DNA from: Phoronis australis
Taxonomy: Eukaryota; Phoronida; Phoronidae
Length of the DNA stretch: 64,000 bases
Assembly (NCBI GenBank): GCA_002633005.1
Contig: NMRA01000020.1
Location: 702,803 to 766,802 of the forward strand
Direction of reading: 5' to 3'
Positions 42,691 through 53,662 of the stretch are shown piece by piece; the first letter of the stretch is position 1, and every line of letters starts with the position of its first letter. Under the pieces are notes generated by a model that saw only the letters and a list, made by a program, of their open reading frames with translations, searched no databases and was not told the origin of the DNA. Position numbers and translations under genes: made by a program.

Positions 42691-42699
42691 GGGTAACAC

Positions 42700-44262
42700 G
42701 CAAAATCGCAGTCGAGTTACATCGTAAGGTACTTACGAACAATGCTCTCGCGAGTCTTCTTGAGAGTTTGGCTCAGCTCAGTCTCAGTACCCACAAAGTT
42801 AGAGCCTTGGTCGTATCGAAGAGTTCTATCTGGGGCTCGAATCGCAGTGAAACATCATAACCCATTGAGGAGTTCAATATGCACTGCTGTTGATACAAGA
42901 AACTTGAACAAGAGACCCCACCTCTTGTATTCCTTCTGTCCTTCCTAAACGAGGAATGGTCCAAAGTACCAGCATGTGTTAGAGCACCAGTACGCATGAG
43001 GTTGCAACTCACTGGTCGGCTGTTCTCTACCTGGATGCTCTATCTTCTAGTGACACTCTCGAATAACCAGATCAATAATTCTACACTTCGACAGGATGAT
43101 TGGATACTAATGTCATCATATGACTGGCAGTCTACCGTCAACCCTTAGGACACCCACTTCATTCAAGGTAACTGAATTGGATTACAGCAATCTCATGGCA
43201 GTATCTCTTGTCATCTCCCTAATACCTTCAGTCAAAGGAGGGGGATCTTGCAGTCTTGTGAAGGCAATTAGAACATTTTTCCACTCGATAAAAGTTCCAA
43301 AGGATGCAACATGACAGATAATTTCTTCACTTCCGTTTTATGAATTGACAGGTTAGGGCTTGTGGGTTTCTCTTCTGGTGGCTCTCGACATCCCCAGAAT
43401 AAGATCACGGTGAACTCTTACTTCGTCGTTTACTTGCCGCAGATATGAGCACTGTTCGTTTCCGGAGAAACTCATGTCTGAAAACTGGTGAAATATCTGG
43501 AAATGTCACTAATGGCAGCAGAGTCAACCATCGTTCCCATCTGGGCCGTACAATTTCCGATAATAGATCGTCTGAACACCGGATGAAAAATTTGCTTGCC
43601 TAGCAAAACATGGATTCTGAACAGGAACTCATTTGAGTGAGCCTGGCACTGTATTCCCAATGCTTGTTCCACTTAAGAGCTGTCGAGATCGATGCACTTG
43701 GAGTCCTTGTGTTAGATTTCTGAGATAGATGAAATTCCATCATTGCAATTTCCCACGAACTTGTGCTGTCGTAGGTTGCTGTTTGATAGCAGGACTCCGG
43801 CTTCTCCGGTTAGACGCGTGGCCTCTTCTGCAATCTTGCAAATCTTAAGCATCGACGTAAAAGTCGTGGTGAGTAAAATCGCAGGCTTCTTTGGAGAAGT
43901 GGCCGCTATTGTCGTTGGCAATCTGTCGTAAGCCAAAGTTTGAACAGACCGGAGAGGAAGTTGCCCCGATTAGGTGGACTTTCATTCGTTAAGATACTGG
44001 TTCCGAGTCGAGGGCTCCACCCTTCCACAAAAAGAACCGTAAATAGTCCATGTCAGCTGGCTCCACTCGAAACCGATTATACATGCGTTCAACATCACAA
44101 GCTTCAATCCAGGTGTTCCAGTCGCTTTCTGGCAATGTCTTGTTGTTCAGTAGAAGGAATCGTTGTCTTAACGGTAGAAGCACTGCGTTCAATCCATCCT
44201 CCTGTTCTCAATAGTGCGTGGGAACTTCAAATCGTCTTGTGACAACTTCGTGCCATCTTTTT
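42700..44262 (-). pseudogene. BEL/Pao-type retrotransposon relic (RT region)
   Basis: Minus-strand fragments have the order and motifs of BEL/Pao reverse transcriptase: CDVERMYNRFRVEP...YLRFFLWK (about 44,090-44,020), MKVHLIGATSSPVCSNFGLR followed by QIANDNSGHF (about 43,995-43,895), FYVDA where the catalytic FYVDD is expected, and ALGIQCQAHSNEFLFRI (about 43,670-43,620). Several stops and frameshifts interrupt it. No LTRs were found. The farther part (to about 42,700) is very eroded and its limit is uncertain. Confidence 0.75.
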
Positions 44263-44887
44263 AGATTTAGAAAAGTCTGCGAACAGTGATCCCACTATCG
44301 CCTTTTGTCACATAATTGCGCGTTTTTAAAAGTACCACACTGGATTTGTCATTCAGCTGTCGTAGTCGCATTGGTAAAAAGCACATCACCATCGTGAACT
44401 TGTAACTTAAAGATAAACACATTCACTGCTAGTTGCAATCGCCAGTGGATCCCAAAAAATATGTAGATATACCTCTCAGAAATAGACAACTACAGCAAGA
44501 AATAAGCAAACCAAATTCTGTTGTATTTGTTGTTTTTATTGCCCTGAATACCGTCCACTAAACTTGCGTAAGTTAACGAGACGTTAGGACACTCTAAAGT
44601 ATAATGTCATGAATTTCCAAAAACACCTCGTCTGAACACCTGAAAATTCGGCGAATCTCATACAAAATTTAAGAGTGTTCGCACTCGTTATTTTCTCTAA
44701 ATACCTTTCAGAAAGTAAGTATAACAAAACGCAGCCGTATCGAAGTCTAAAGAATAAAATTGTTAAGTTGCTTGAGCACTGTTTCGTGAGGCTCATTAAA
44801 GTTTGGAACCTGAAATGTATTACAAAGTTTTCAAGGTTATTCCGCGTTCACACACTATTCGGGCATATCAACAACAATGTCCTTCAT
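44263..44887. other. Intergenic, no gene recognised
   Basis: Short frames only. Confidence 0.4.
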
Positions 44888-45387
44888 TGAGTAGTAGTTT
44901 CTTTTTCACAACCATTAAGAACATTTTTAACCTTGACAGGTTAGGCTCCTATCTGCAGATATCTTCCGAAGTTGTTGGACGCTAGGTGGCGTGGTGATCA
45001 GATTATTGCAACTTCTGGGCAAATTAAACCCTCCTTCGTCCTAGTTCGACCGGTCCACTTTTCTTGACTCAAACCCCAGCGTAGGGTCACACATACAGAC
45101 AGGAGATGATCTCAGAGTACTGTTAACAAATCTGCAGTGACTGATCATGCTCTTGGTTTCAATCATGCGATTAAGATCTAGACGGATATGACAGTCAATG
45201 TGGGTCAAGAAAAGTGGATCGGTCATGCAGAGGGACGATGGATTGTATAAGTTGTCCAGAATTTGGAACATCCTGATCACCACGCCACCTAGCGTCCAAT
45301 AACTTCAGAAGATGGTTGCTGATAGGAGCCGAAATTGTCAAGGGTAAATATGTTCTTACTGGTTGTGAAAAAAGAAATAACTACTCA
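44888..45387. mobile_element. Foldback MITE with long terminal inverted repeats
   Basis: The left arm starts TGAGTAGTAGTTTC and the right arm ends with its near-complement. The arms are about 150-170 bases with roughly 85 percent identity by eye, and include a perfect inner block GGACGCTAGGTGGCGTGG. A centre of about 180 bases has no coding capacity. The target duplication is unclear. Confidence 0.8.
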
Positions 45388-46154
45388 TCAACTCTACCAA
45401 CCTTATGAAACTATTAAGTGAAAGTACTGTGTTATTATAATAAGCAAAAAGTAAACAATTCTGAAGTTAAAGGGTATTCAGAAGTGTGTTACATGCTCCT
45501 GGGAGTTTTTAAAGCTAATTTTTGAGTATTTCTCGAGGATAACACAGCTTGACAGCAAAAAAATTTCGTTGTTGGTTAAAAATAATTTAGAGCAGATACT
45601 AGCGGATATAAATAAAAGCCTGGGAGTGTTTAAGGCGAATTCTTGAGCATGTTTCAAGCAAAAAAAATTGACAGCGAATAATCACTGTTTATTGGAAACG
45701 TAATTAGAGGATTTAAGAGGGGATATGAATAACACCCTAGTAGTGTTTCGATGATTTCAGCCGTCCTTAGTATCCCATAATAATTTCATTCCGTTTTCGG
45801 TGTTATTACTAATATCAAAAGTTATAAATTTTTTGAATGTGACTTGTAATAACAGAAAACACTAAATGACATCATACAGTATATGTTATTAGAATATTAA
45901 AGCACTCTCTCATTAGAATTACTTAAGTTACTACGTTTTTACGCAGTGCGATTACTTGAATCCACATAGAATAATGCAAAAGATTAACTTTGGCACTCGC
46001 AATGCTTGTAATACCATTCGGCCTAGCTTACGTCAAGTATTGAGCAGTAAGTTTCACAGACTAACTCATCGACTTCAGTCCAGTGGAGACTAGATCGCAC
46101 CAAAACAGAAGACCCATTCTAATTTACTCGCATTTTTATGAAGGCACGAATAAC
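45388..46154. other. Intergenic, no gene recognised
   Basis: AT-rich with short frames; similar sentences of sequence recur (AAGCCTGGGAGTGTTT and CTCCTGGGAGTTTTTAAAG), suggesting a weak tandem duplication at 45,490-45,730. Confidence 0.4.
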
Positions 46155-47578
46155 TTAAAGGCGAAGGCAACCTTTTTCCATGTCATTTTGAGGTAAAATA
46201 AGGTGGGTTGGTTATCCTAGACATATTTTCCACTTAATTACAGCTTTTCGTAATTTTATTAATTACTCGTCCGCTATTCCGGAAGTGACGTTTTAGGAGG
46301 CAAGCGTTTCCCGCCACTTGGTTTTGCGTTGACTTTACCGGGCGAATCTGTTCTACTCTACTTTTGTTTTGTGCTGTTTTTCAACAATTGTCGCCACCAC
46401 TTTCCATTGGCGAGTATTCTGCGGCAAGATAAGTTAGTAGAGAACTCAACTACGTTGGATTTAGAGATTTTAGTGTGTTGTAAGCTGAAAATGGCTGGAG
46501 TCGGTGACCCGTATCACAGTGACAGTAGTGTGAGTGACGGAAACCTTGTTCACAGCAGTGGTGACGAGGAATTTTTTTGACGGACATTCAGTGCGTGGGT
46601 ACATGTTTGAGCCCGATTAGCCCGAGTTATAACGAGGCAGAGTACGCACAGGCACAGGCAGCTGTTGAGAGAAACGAGGCTGCTACTGAGGACAGACGTG
46701 GTGACACATCTTGGTGCAAATGCACTGTGTGCGTTGTTATGCCTACCTCAATGGAATGCTTGTGCTGTTCAGACTTCGACGAGACCAAGCCACTACTGGA
46801 CATGGTTAAGTGGACCTCCGGCATACCACGGACAGAGGAACAACTGTCCCACTTGCCAGAGTGTCCCGCGACACACTCCCACTGGATGGTGACATGAGCA
46901 CCCAAACTGCTTACATCGTGTCGTGTGACTCCCTCGCCACACACCTGGCACCTTCTAAATAGACAAGTCCACAATAAACTTATCAAAGTTTGGCTCACCG
47001 ATCTGTTCACTGAACGACAAACTGTCCTCTTCACTGGGTGTCGATCCTGGGCCTGTAATCACTCCCACTACTCAATATCGCTGCAGGGCTGCTTAGAGGC
47101 TCTGGGCTGGAGAAAACAGCACAGGGCGAATCACTACTGGTTTCAGGAATTGCACGCTCTGGGGTACGTTCGGAGGCACAGGTGACAGTAGATGAAGTGC
47201 CTCAACTGGCCACAGCTCGCGAGGCTTCTCGCTTCAAAAACGCACTTCTCGGGGGTGGCGACGGGGCACTGCCGGGAATCAACATAGACGGAATGGCATC
47301 CTTCTTCAGGCGTTGTTTCTAGTAAATGAAAGCAAACGACGACGGAACTTAACACAACCGAGGTAGAACAATGACTGACTCGGCAGCTCTCACAGTCAGA
47401 CTATATGAAAAGAAATAGGCGCGAAATGCTTGCCTCCTAAAACGTCACTTCCGCAGTAGCGGACGAGTAATTAATAAAATTACGAAAAGCTGTAATTAAG
47501 TGGAAAATATGTCTAGGATAACCAACCAACCTTATTTTAGCTCAAAATGACATGGAAAAAGGTTGCCTTCGCCTTTAA
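46155..47578 (+). mobile_element. TTAA-flanked DNA element with about 157-base inverted repeats and a P2X7-ballast-like frame
   Basis: The element (46159-47574) starts AGGCGAAGGCAACC and ends with the complement. Both sides carry TTAA (46155-46158, 47575-47578), the target duplication of piggyBac and Kolobok transposons. The inverted arms are 46159-46315 and 47419-47574 with high identity. The interior carries a broken reading frame with a P2X7-type intracellular domain and no transposase, so this is a nonautonomous element that carries or captured that gene. Confidence 0.8.
46490..46897 (+). pseudogene. P2X7 intracellular (ballast) domain-like protein, frameshifted
   Basis: From the ATG at 46490 an acidic, Ser-rich N-terminus leads to EEFF at a run of seven T, where the frame stops. 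One frame gives HSVRGYMFEP next, and the other gives EYAQAQAAVE, then RRGDTSWCKCTVC, MPTSMECLCC and, farther on, HPNCLHR in a third frame. The W-C-x-C-x2-C...M-P-T...E-x-x-C-C pattern is that of the zinc-binding P2X7 C-terminal domain, which occurs as free-standing proteins in invertebrates. Two or more frameshifts make this copy a pseudogene. Its position between transposon ends suggests it travels with the element. Confidence 0.65.
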
Positions 47579-47785
47579 ATTTGCATGCAGTCATAGAACA
47601 ACAAGTTGATTTATGCAAACAGGAGTGTCTTGTTTGGGGACCTTATGCTTGAAACGAAAAAGTGTTTTGATTTGTCATATTGCACGAATTCGCCATAATG
47701 TTTGAAAACGAGGTGTTGTGTCCAAACCACAATGGTTCTGAATGTTTGGAACACGCGCCCTTTCAAGTCAGCCTTGTTCCTGTGC
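47579..47785. other. Spacer between element and hairpin
   Basis: No feature seen. Confidence 0.35.
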
Positions 47786-47892
47786 CTCAAGATGGCGCTA
47801 ATCCGTTTCGCCATTTGAGGCTTGGTTATGGGAAATACACCATTTCCCATAACCAAGCCTCAAATGGCTAAACCGCTCAGCGCCATCTTGAG
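47786..47892. repeat. 107-base near-perfect palindrome
   Basis: Arms 47786-47835 and 47843-47892 (50 bases each, few mismatches) surround the 7-base loop TACACCA. The inner part, GGCTTGGTTATGGGAAA, is perfectly paired. It could be a hairpin MITE or precursor-like hairpin. Confidence 0.85.
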
Positions 47893-49473
47893 ACTTGGAG
47901 ACCAGGCTGCCTTTCACGTTTGCCTTGTTAAACGTGATGTTGAAACGAAGCAACAATAACTATTTTTTGCATCGCCACCAAAGTGTGAGAGTAGTGACTG
48001 TGGAATGAAACGGCTTGCAAATCCCCGAATCTCTTGACTAGTCATTGAGATTGTATCAAACGTTAAGGAACAGACAGACAGCATGCAGTCTGGTACTCAC
48101 CCCAGTCAAGGTGGTGGCTTCTTTGCGGGATACTTATTTACTGCTGCGATCTAGCATGTTGTTACCTGCGTGCCTATGACAGCTGTGTCTATGAAAATGC
48201 ACATCCCATTTTGCACGTTTTATTTTACTTTTTCGCATCAATATGTATTGTTACGTGAGCACACGAATATTCCATGTACCATTTTATTCTGTTCGTCCTA
48301 GTACATGTAAGTACATTCAGGTTCACTAAAACTGTTAAATTTTGCCAAACGCTACGTAAACCGTCTGTATATCAAACAGAAATCACATTGCAACATCAAA
48401 ATCTATTGGAGTTTGGATTCATTGATTGTGCCATACAGTTCCTTGAATCAGATTCTCAAAACATTCAGCTGCAACTAAAGAGTGATATTAACAATGTACT
48501 TGCATGTAGCTCTATTGGGTTGGCCACAATAAGCGCCCATGTTCCTACAAACGACCTGCACGATCTCAGATTGTTCTTGGATAAGCGCTCCTTCATCACA
48601 AACGAGTGTTAATTAAATATACCATCACAGGAGCCTCAAACTTTAAGCCATTTCTAATATCATTCAGTTGTAATTCCCCAGCGTTATCGAACATCAACTT
48701 GCTGAAATTAAGTTTCCCATTTGGTCTGCACCTGGCAAACAGTTTCACGAAAGTGTCCCAATTGGTCTCAACTATAATTTTTACATTTTCATCGTATTTG
48801 TGGACTTTATACAAACACTGATTGTCCTGTCTTCTGCTATTTTATCTCCACTGGTACGTCCACGTTTTAGCTTTGATACATGTCGAGAATCAACTATCCT
48901 TTGAATTAATAATATGGTTGACAATGAATGGGGACCTTTTCATGCAACGCTCCTAATTTAATGACGGCGTCCATGTTGCTTTCATTAAAAATAAGGTCTT
49001 GTGTTTCAGAAATGTTATCAGAAAATGCAAAAACTCAAAGAGGAGAGACAATGAAGATTATTTGATGGAAAAAATGTAACATTAGTGAGTAAACACAGTC
49101 TACAAATCCGCTGAAAATGAGTTCCTACAGGGGTTGTTTCATTCAACCGGCCACAAGAACACATTTTACGCTGAAAAAAATTCACCTCGTAACTTCGTGA
49201 CGACATTGATTTGTTCTGTCATGGAAATAAATAATTTTTGAAGGAATTTTGCAGCACGAGTACATTTACAATAGAGATGAGCCGCCATTGTTACTGTATG
49301 TCAATGAAAATAAATGCCGCTAGATCTTCACTTTCGAGTTTTTACACAAAATGTGTTTCAAGCGGGCCTGCGTAAACTTGCCTTTAGGCTGCTTACCCAG
49401 AATGTCAGCTTACTTAAGAAAAATTAGTTGGTATGAACAACGTCACTGTAGTCCCTGCTGAAGTATTGCACAG
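47893..49473. other. Intergenic; one possible antisense exon
   Basis: A minus-strand frame at 48817-48623 is bounded by AATCAG and GTATAT splice-like sites and encodes LFARCRPNGKLNF and FDNAGELQLND. I do not recognise it; coding status is uncertain. Nothing else was seen. Confidence 0.3.
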
Positions 49474-49600
49474 GGTAGCGTTTCCGTCTGACAGGCATGG
49501 GGTAGCGTACTATTACACAGGCACGGCGTACAGTAGCGGCCCACGCGTAGCCGGTAGCGTAGTATTGCATAGGCACGGCGTACAGTAACGGCCCAAGCGT
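49474..49600 (+). repeat. 52-base tandem duplication
   Basis: Two copies (49501 and 49553) of a unit starting GGTAGCGTA and containing GGCACGGCGTACAGTA, with a partial third copy in front. Confidence 0.75.
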
Positions 49601-50326
49601 TAGGACAGCTCTGTTGTTAGTTCAACTTTCGAAGATTTATCTGTTTTCAAAATAACCCTTCAGATAAATTTCCCGTCATCTATTGAGAACAGTTTCATGA
49701 TTATTACTCAGACCGGTTCTCAGAAAAAAACTGAGCTCTTTTTCTTGGATGACCACTGTGTTTTCGATTGGAATCTGTGAATTGATAACCTGAACAAATC
49801 CGTTGTTCTAAGCAGTTGTGACTTCAAATAATTGCAAGCGGTCTGGCACACGTTATACCAGGCGTGCGCAGGCCGCTCAGCCGAAAAATATTGGACTGAT
49901 TACCTGGATCCAGTTTCCTGTTTTAGGGCCTATTGATATATAGCTGCAATAGAGCTCAGGAGCTATAGACCTGCCTCAAAAGCTTAGCGGTGTGCCCTAG
50001 TGGAACTCGAACCCACGACCTTAAATAAAGCCACACTGCCGTCTTGCAAAAGTTTTATTTAAACAAATAAAATATCTTAGTTAAAGTACGTGTCGGCTAT
50101 TAATATCTCTACTAGTTGTGGCTAGATCCACCATTCAGAGATCACTGTACGCACGAGCTCAGAAAACTCAAACACCATGAGATCATGGTTCAAAACCTTA
50201 AGAATTTCATCACCTGTCTATTTGTCCAACGCTTTTACACGGCACACCATGTCTTAATTACAGTATCTCTTCTAACACAGGCCGGATCTACCGCTCATAT
50301 ATGTCATCTGACTACAGTAAACAGAG
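49601..50326. other. Intergenic with a B-box-like sequence
   Basis: On the minus strand near 50001-50013, GGTTCGAGTTCCA resembles a Pol III B box of a tRNA-derived SINE. A full tRNA fold could not be drawn. Confidence 0.35.
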
Positions 50327-50806
50327 GCTGGTAGTATCTCAATCAGTTCATGCTAGATTCATGTATCGTATCTGGCTACAGTAAACAGGGTCTAGTAATA
50401 TGTCATCCATCTAAGATAGATCCGTATATCTTATCTGGCTACACAGTAAACAGAGAATTGTAGTGTGTCAGGCTGGTAGTATCTCAATCAGCTCATGCTA
50501 GATTCATGTATCGTATCTGGCTGCAGCAAACAGGGTCTAGTAGGGATATGTCATCAATCTTAAGGTAGATAAGTATATCTTATCTGGCTACAAAGTAAAG
50601 AGAGGATTGTAGTGTGTCAGGCTGGTAGTATCTCAATCAGCTCATGCTAGATTCATGTATCATATCTGGCTACAGTAAACAGGGTCTAGTAATATGTCAT
50701 CCATCTTAAGCTAGATCCGTATATCTTATCTGGCTACACAGTAAACAGAGGATTGTTATGTGTCAGGCTGGTAGTATCTCAATCAGCTTATGCTAGATCA
50801 TGTATC
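50327..50806 (+). repeat. Minisatellite, about 146-base unit, 3.3 copies, with internal half-repeats
   Basis: Units start at 50327, 50471, 50620 and 50766 with GGCTGGTAGTATCTCAATCA. Each unit contains two related halves built on TATCTGGCTACA-GTAAACAG, so the array has two repeat levels. Confidence 0.88.
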
Positions 50807-53264
50807 TTATCAAACTGCATGTACTCTAAACTGAGGTCGAAAGTACTTTTACCAACTCAAGCTAAACTCGATCATCACCCGCAAATTGCTGTTCAGAATG
50901 GTGTCAAATTCAGAACTGAATTCTGGGACTCTATTATACACTTGAAATACATGGAGCAAATTTGTTTTGGCAATAGGTCGTCTGCGGAAATCGGAAAGCT
51001 CACAGTAGGTTGTAATCTCAGCAATCATAAGATCAGAGCCAGTGTAAAACCTTAAAAACACAACCAATCCCTTTGTATAGCGCTTCAAGCAGCCAGCTGT
51101 AACCTCTTTCTCGTCATATATTCCGTTTTCAAATTTGCGATTTAAGAATCTCCATAATATTATTTGCATACGATCGCTCATGGTGCTCCTGAGGGGCCGT
51201 GCACGTCATCGATCACCCACATTTACATGCTGTCAAAAATAAGACACGCAATTTCAATGAAAACGCCATTTTTAATTCAGTAAAATTCATCTGTCATTTC
51301 TCTCTCTTGTAAATCATCGGTCTCCAGTTTAAAGGCGGGTAACTTGTCGTCGGGATCCTTTGACGTGGGCATTATACTCAGTAACCAGTGGTAACTTACT
51401 TTAGCAAACGATATTGTCAGGGTGGAAGCTTAGCACGACTGATGTGCAGTAAGCTAGACCAGTTGCTTATAACTTATTTTATAGATTCACTTTATTTCTA
51501 TTTTGTTTAAGTTTTCAGTTGGTTTCTGCAAAAGCATTATTTTAACAAGAAAAACTCGGCGTTTCTTAAAAGGCCACGACATCCGACCACGGGCCTCTGA
51601 CATAGAAAGTAGTTACAAAGCCGAGGCGAATCGAGAAAGGTAGATCGATTTATTGCAATGTTTATCGGTCAGTATGTGGTATAAATAGAATATTACATTT
51701 TCTCAGTCGTTACCCCCCTTATCTAGAGCCTTCGTGGATTTTGTCACCCGAGGGCTCTAGATTACGAGTGCACCCGATCCATAAGCCTTAACGCGGTTTT
51801 AGCTGTAACTGAAAGGGTTGCCGTACGGTCCTTTACCCCTGCGCGTGCTATAAATTTATAGCATGTGCTTTACCGCCAAAACCTTCAAGTTAAACGGTGA
51901 ACTCTCATGAGTCACAGTGGGATTTGTGAAGGAAACGTGATTTTGCGTTACTCTCGGTATGACGTCTAAAGCATGTTTTCAAAGGAGCCGAGATGCACGA
52001 TGCACGCACACCTGTTGCGGCTACAAGTAAACGAGCAAAGGCGAGTTGTTTTGTCCTGTTAATTTCAATCGTCAACATTACTACACAATACATTACAGTC
52101 CTTCAAGCAGTTCTCTGTAATTTATATTCCATGATCAAATGTGCTCTTAGTTTTAGGCAAACTAGCAGTCGGTGATATTGATCGAACGTCCGGCATTTTG
52201 ACACACATACATCAAAACTTCCCAGATCAGGGCATTACGGCATTTTCCCATTGCTCCCTACTTTTTCGATTCTATAGCCCAACAAAAAATTGGGAAGAAC
52301 ACCCCTATAGCCAATATCTTACACGACTGATTAACTCCTTTCTGGCATTTAGGGTTGTAGGGCCCGCTCTCTTTTGTTCGATAATTGCTCTAATCTCCAG
52401 TAAAATCGTATCGTTCCTGACTGGGCTATGCTGGTAAAAATAAAAATAATAAAAGTTAAGTTATAACATATTTGAACATAAACCAATAGCATTTCTGAAG
52501 TCCTCGTCAAATGGTGACCATGTTTAGTTTTTGAATTGCCAAAATAGCTCAACTACAACCGAAGTTACGACAATATATTCTTTCCGAATGTGCCAATTCG
52601 CTCTGGGTTTGACTTTGTTCACACGTGGTCTGTAAAAAGCCTGGTAGATAATTGGCCTGCCTATTGTCATACCAGACAAAAGACCCTGCTCGGCACTTAA
52701 CAAAGAAGCTAGATGTTATCAGACGATCACAACCCTCTACGTCTGGTAAAGTCACTGAACGGCAAAACGCCCTCACTCATCTAAGAAGAAAGGTGCCTGT
52801 GCCTTCTAAGAGGGGAATATTTCGGGTTTAGGTCGGGAAAATTTTACGACCTTCCGATCGCCATTTTGTCCACGTACAAAAGGTGTGACCTTGCCAGCCA
52901 AGTTTCACGCGACATGTAAATTGACCTAAATGTGACATAAAATTTACATGTGCAGAGATGCGATCAAAAGAGAAATGGCTCAGTGCCCGATTTTCAGATA
53001 CCGAAGGACCTATTTAGAAAGAAATGACGACCGCGGGAACATTTGTTTGAGTTGTTGAAAGGATTGAAGACTCAAACTACCTCCAAATATGTCCATCTAA
53101 ATCTGAGGTTATTTAACTTCGATAATTTGGCCAGAGTTTAGGATAATTCGAACGGTAGTGTGTGGAGGCATTTACTCAGGTATTCCGCGGTATGATTTTT
53201 TGAATATGATCTTTGGTTTCCAAATGCCTACATTCATAGTTGTCAGTGGCGCCTGAACCATTCA
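50807..53264. other. Intergenic; one possible antisense exon
   Basis: A minus-strand frame at 51050-50853, after acceptor GTTTTTAAG and before GTAAAA, encodes CELSDFRRRPIAKTN and SSEFDTILNSNLRV. The opposite strand is also open for about 100 codons here, which weakens the call. No known domain was recognised. Nothing else was seen. Confidence 0.3.
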
Positions 53265-53337
53265 TTGTCCAGACTAACATCGGCTGTAATATTTACAACG
53301 AAAATAATCACGACAATGACAAAAATAAAAGAGTCAA

Positions 53338-53425
53338 AAGATGATTATGACGATGACGACGATGATGTCGATGGTGATAATGACGATGACTATGGTGATA
53401 GCGATGACGACGATGATGATGGTAA
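53338..53425 (+). repeat. GAT/GAC trinucleotide microsatellite
   Basis: Repeated GATGAC-type triplets, translating as poly-Asp in one frame. The surrounding 113-codon frame is probably not a gene. Confidence 0.75.
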
Positions 53426-53632
53426 GAGTGGCGATGGTGCGGGGTTTGTGATGTGGGCGATGGCAATGGTGATGTTGCTGCAGATGGTTTTACGCTACTC
53501 GAAATCTATAGTGCGTTGTTGTAAAGATCACGTAAAGCTGCGTGGCGGCCTTGGCAGAACGCCACGACTTAGCCTATCAATTGCAAGTTCGCCAGTGTTG
53601 TCATAGGGTGCCTCCCGGGTCTCGTCGCAAAC

Positions 53633-53662
53633 ATGAGTGTTTTGTTAGCTGTTGTGTTGTCG
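53633..53662 (+). CDS. Exon 1 of the plus-copy gene (signal peptide start)
   Basis: The ATG at 53633 is followed by nine codons (MSVLLAVVLS) and a perfect donor GTAAGT, leaving in phase 0. Exon 2 continues hydrophobic (VSLIASVGANG), which completes a typical secretion signal. No experimental start is available. Confidence 0.65.

Noticed and set aside
49985-50050. tRNA gene
   Set aside because: Only a B-box-like block is present; A box and cloverleaf are missing.
53265-53606. 113-codon acidic protein
   Set aside because: It is a translated GAT/GAC microsatellite with no start context or domain.
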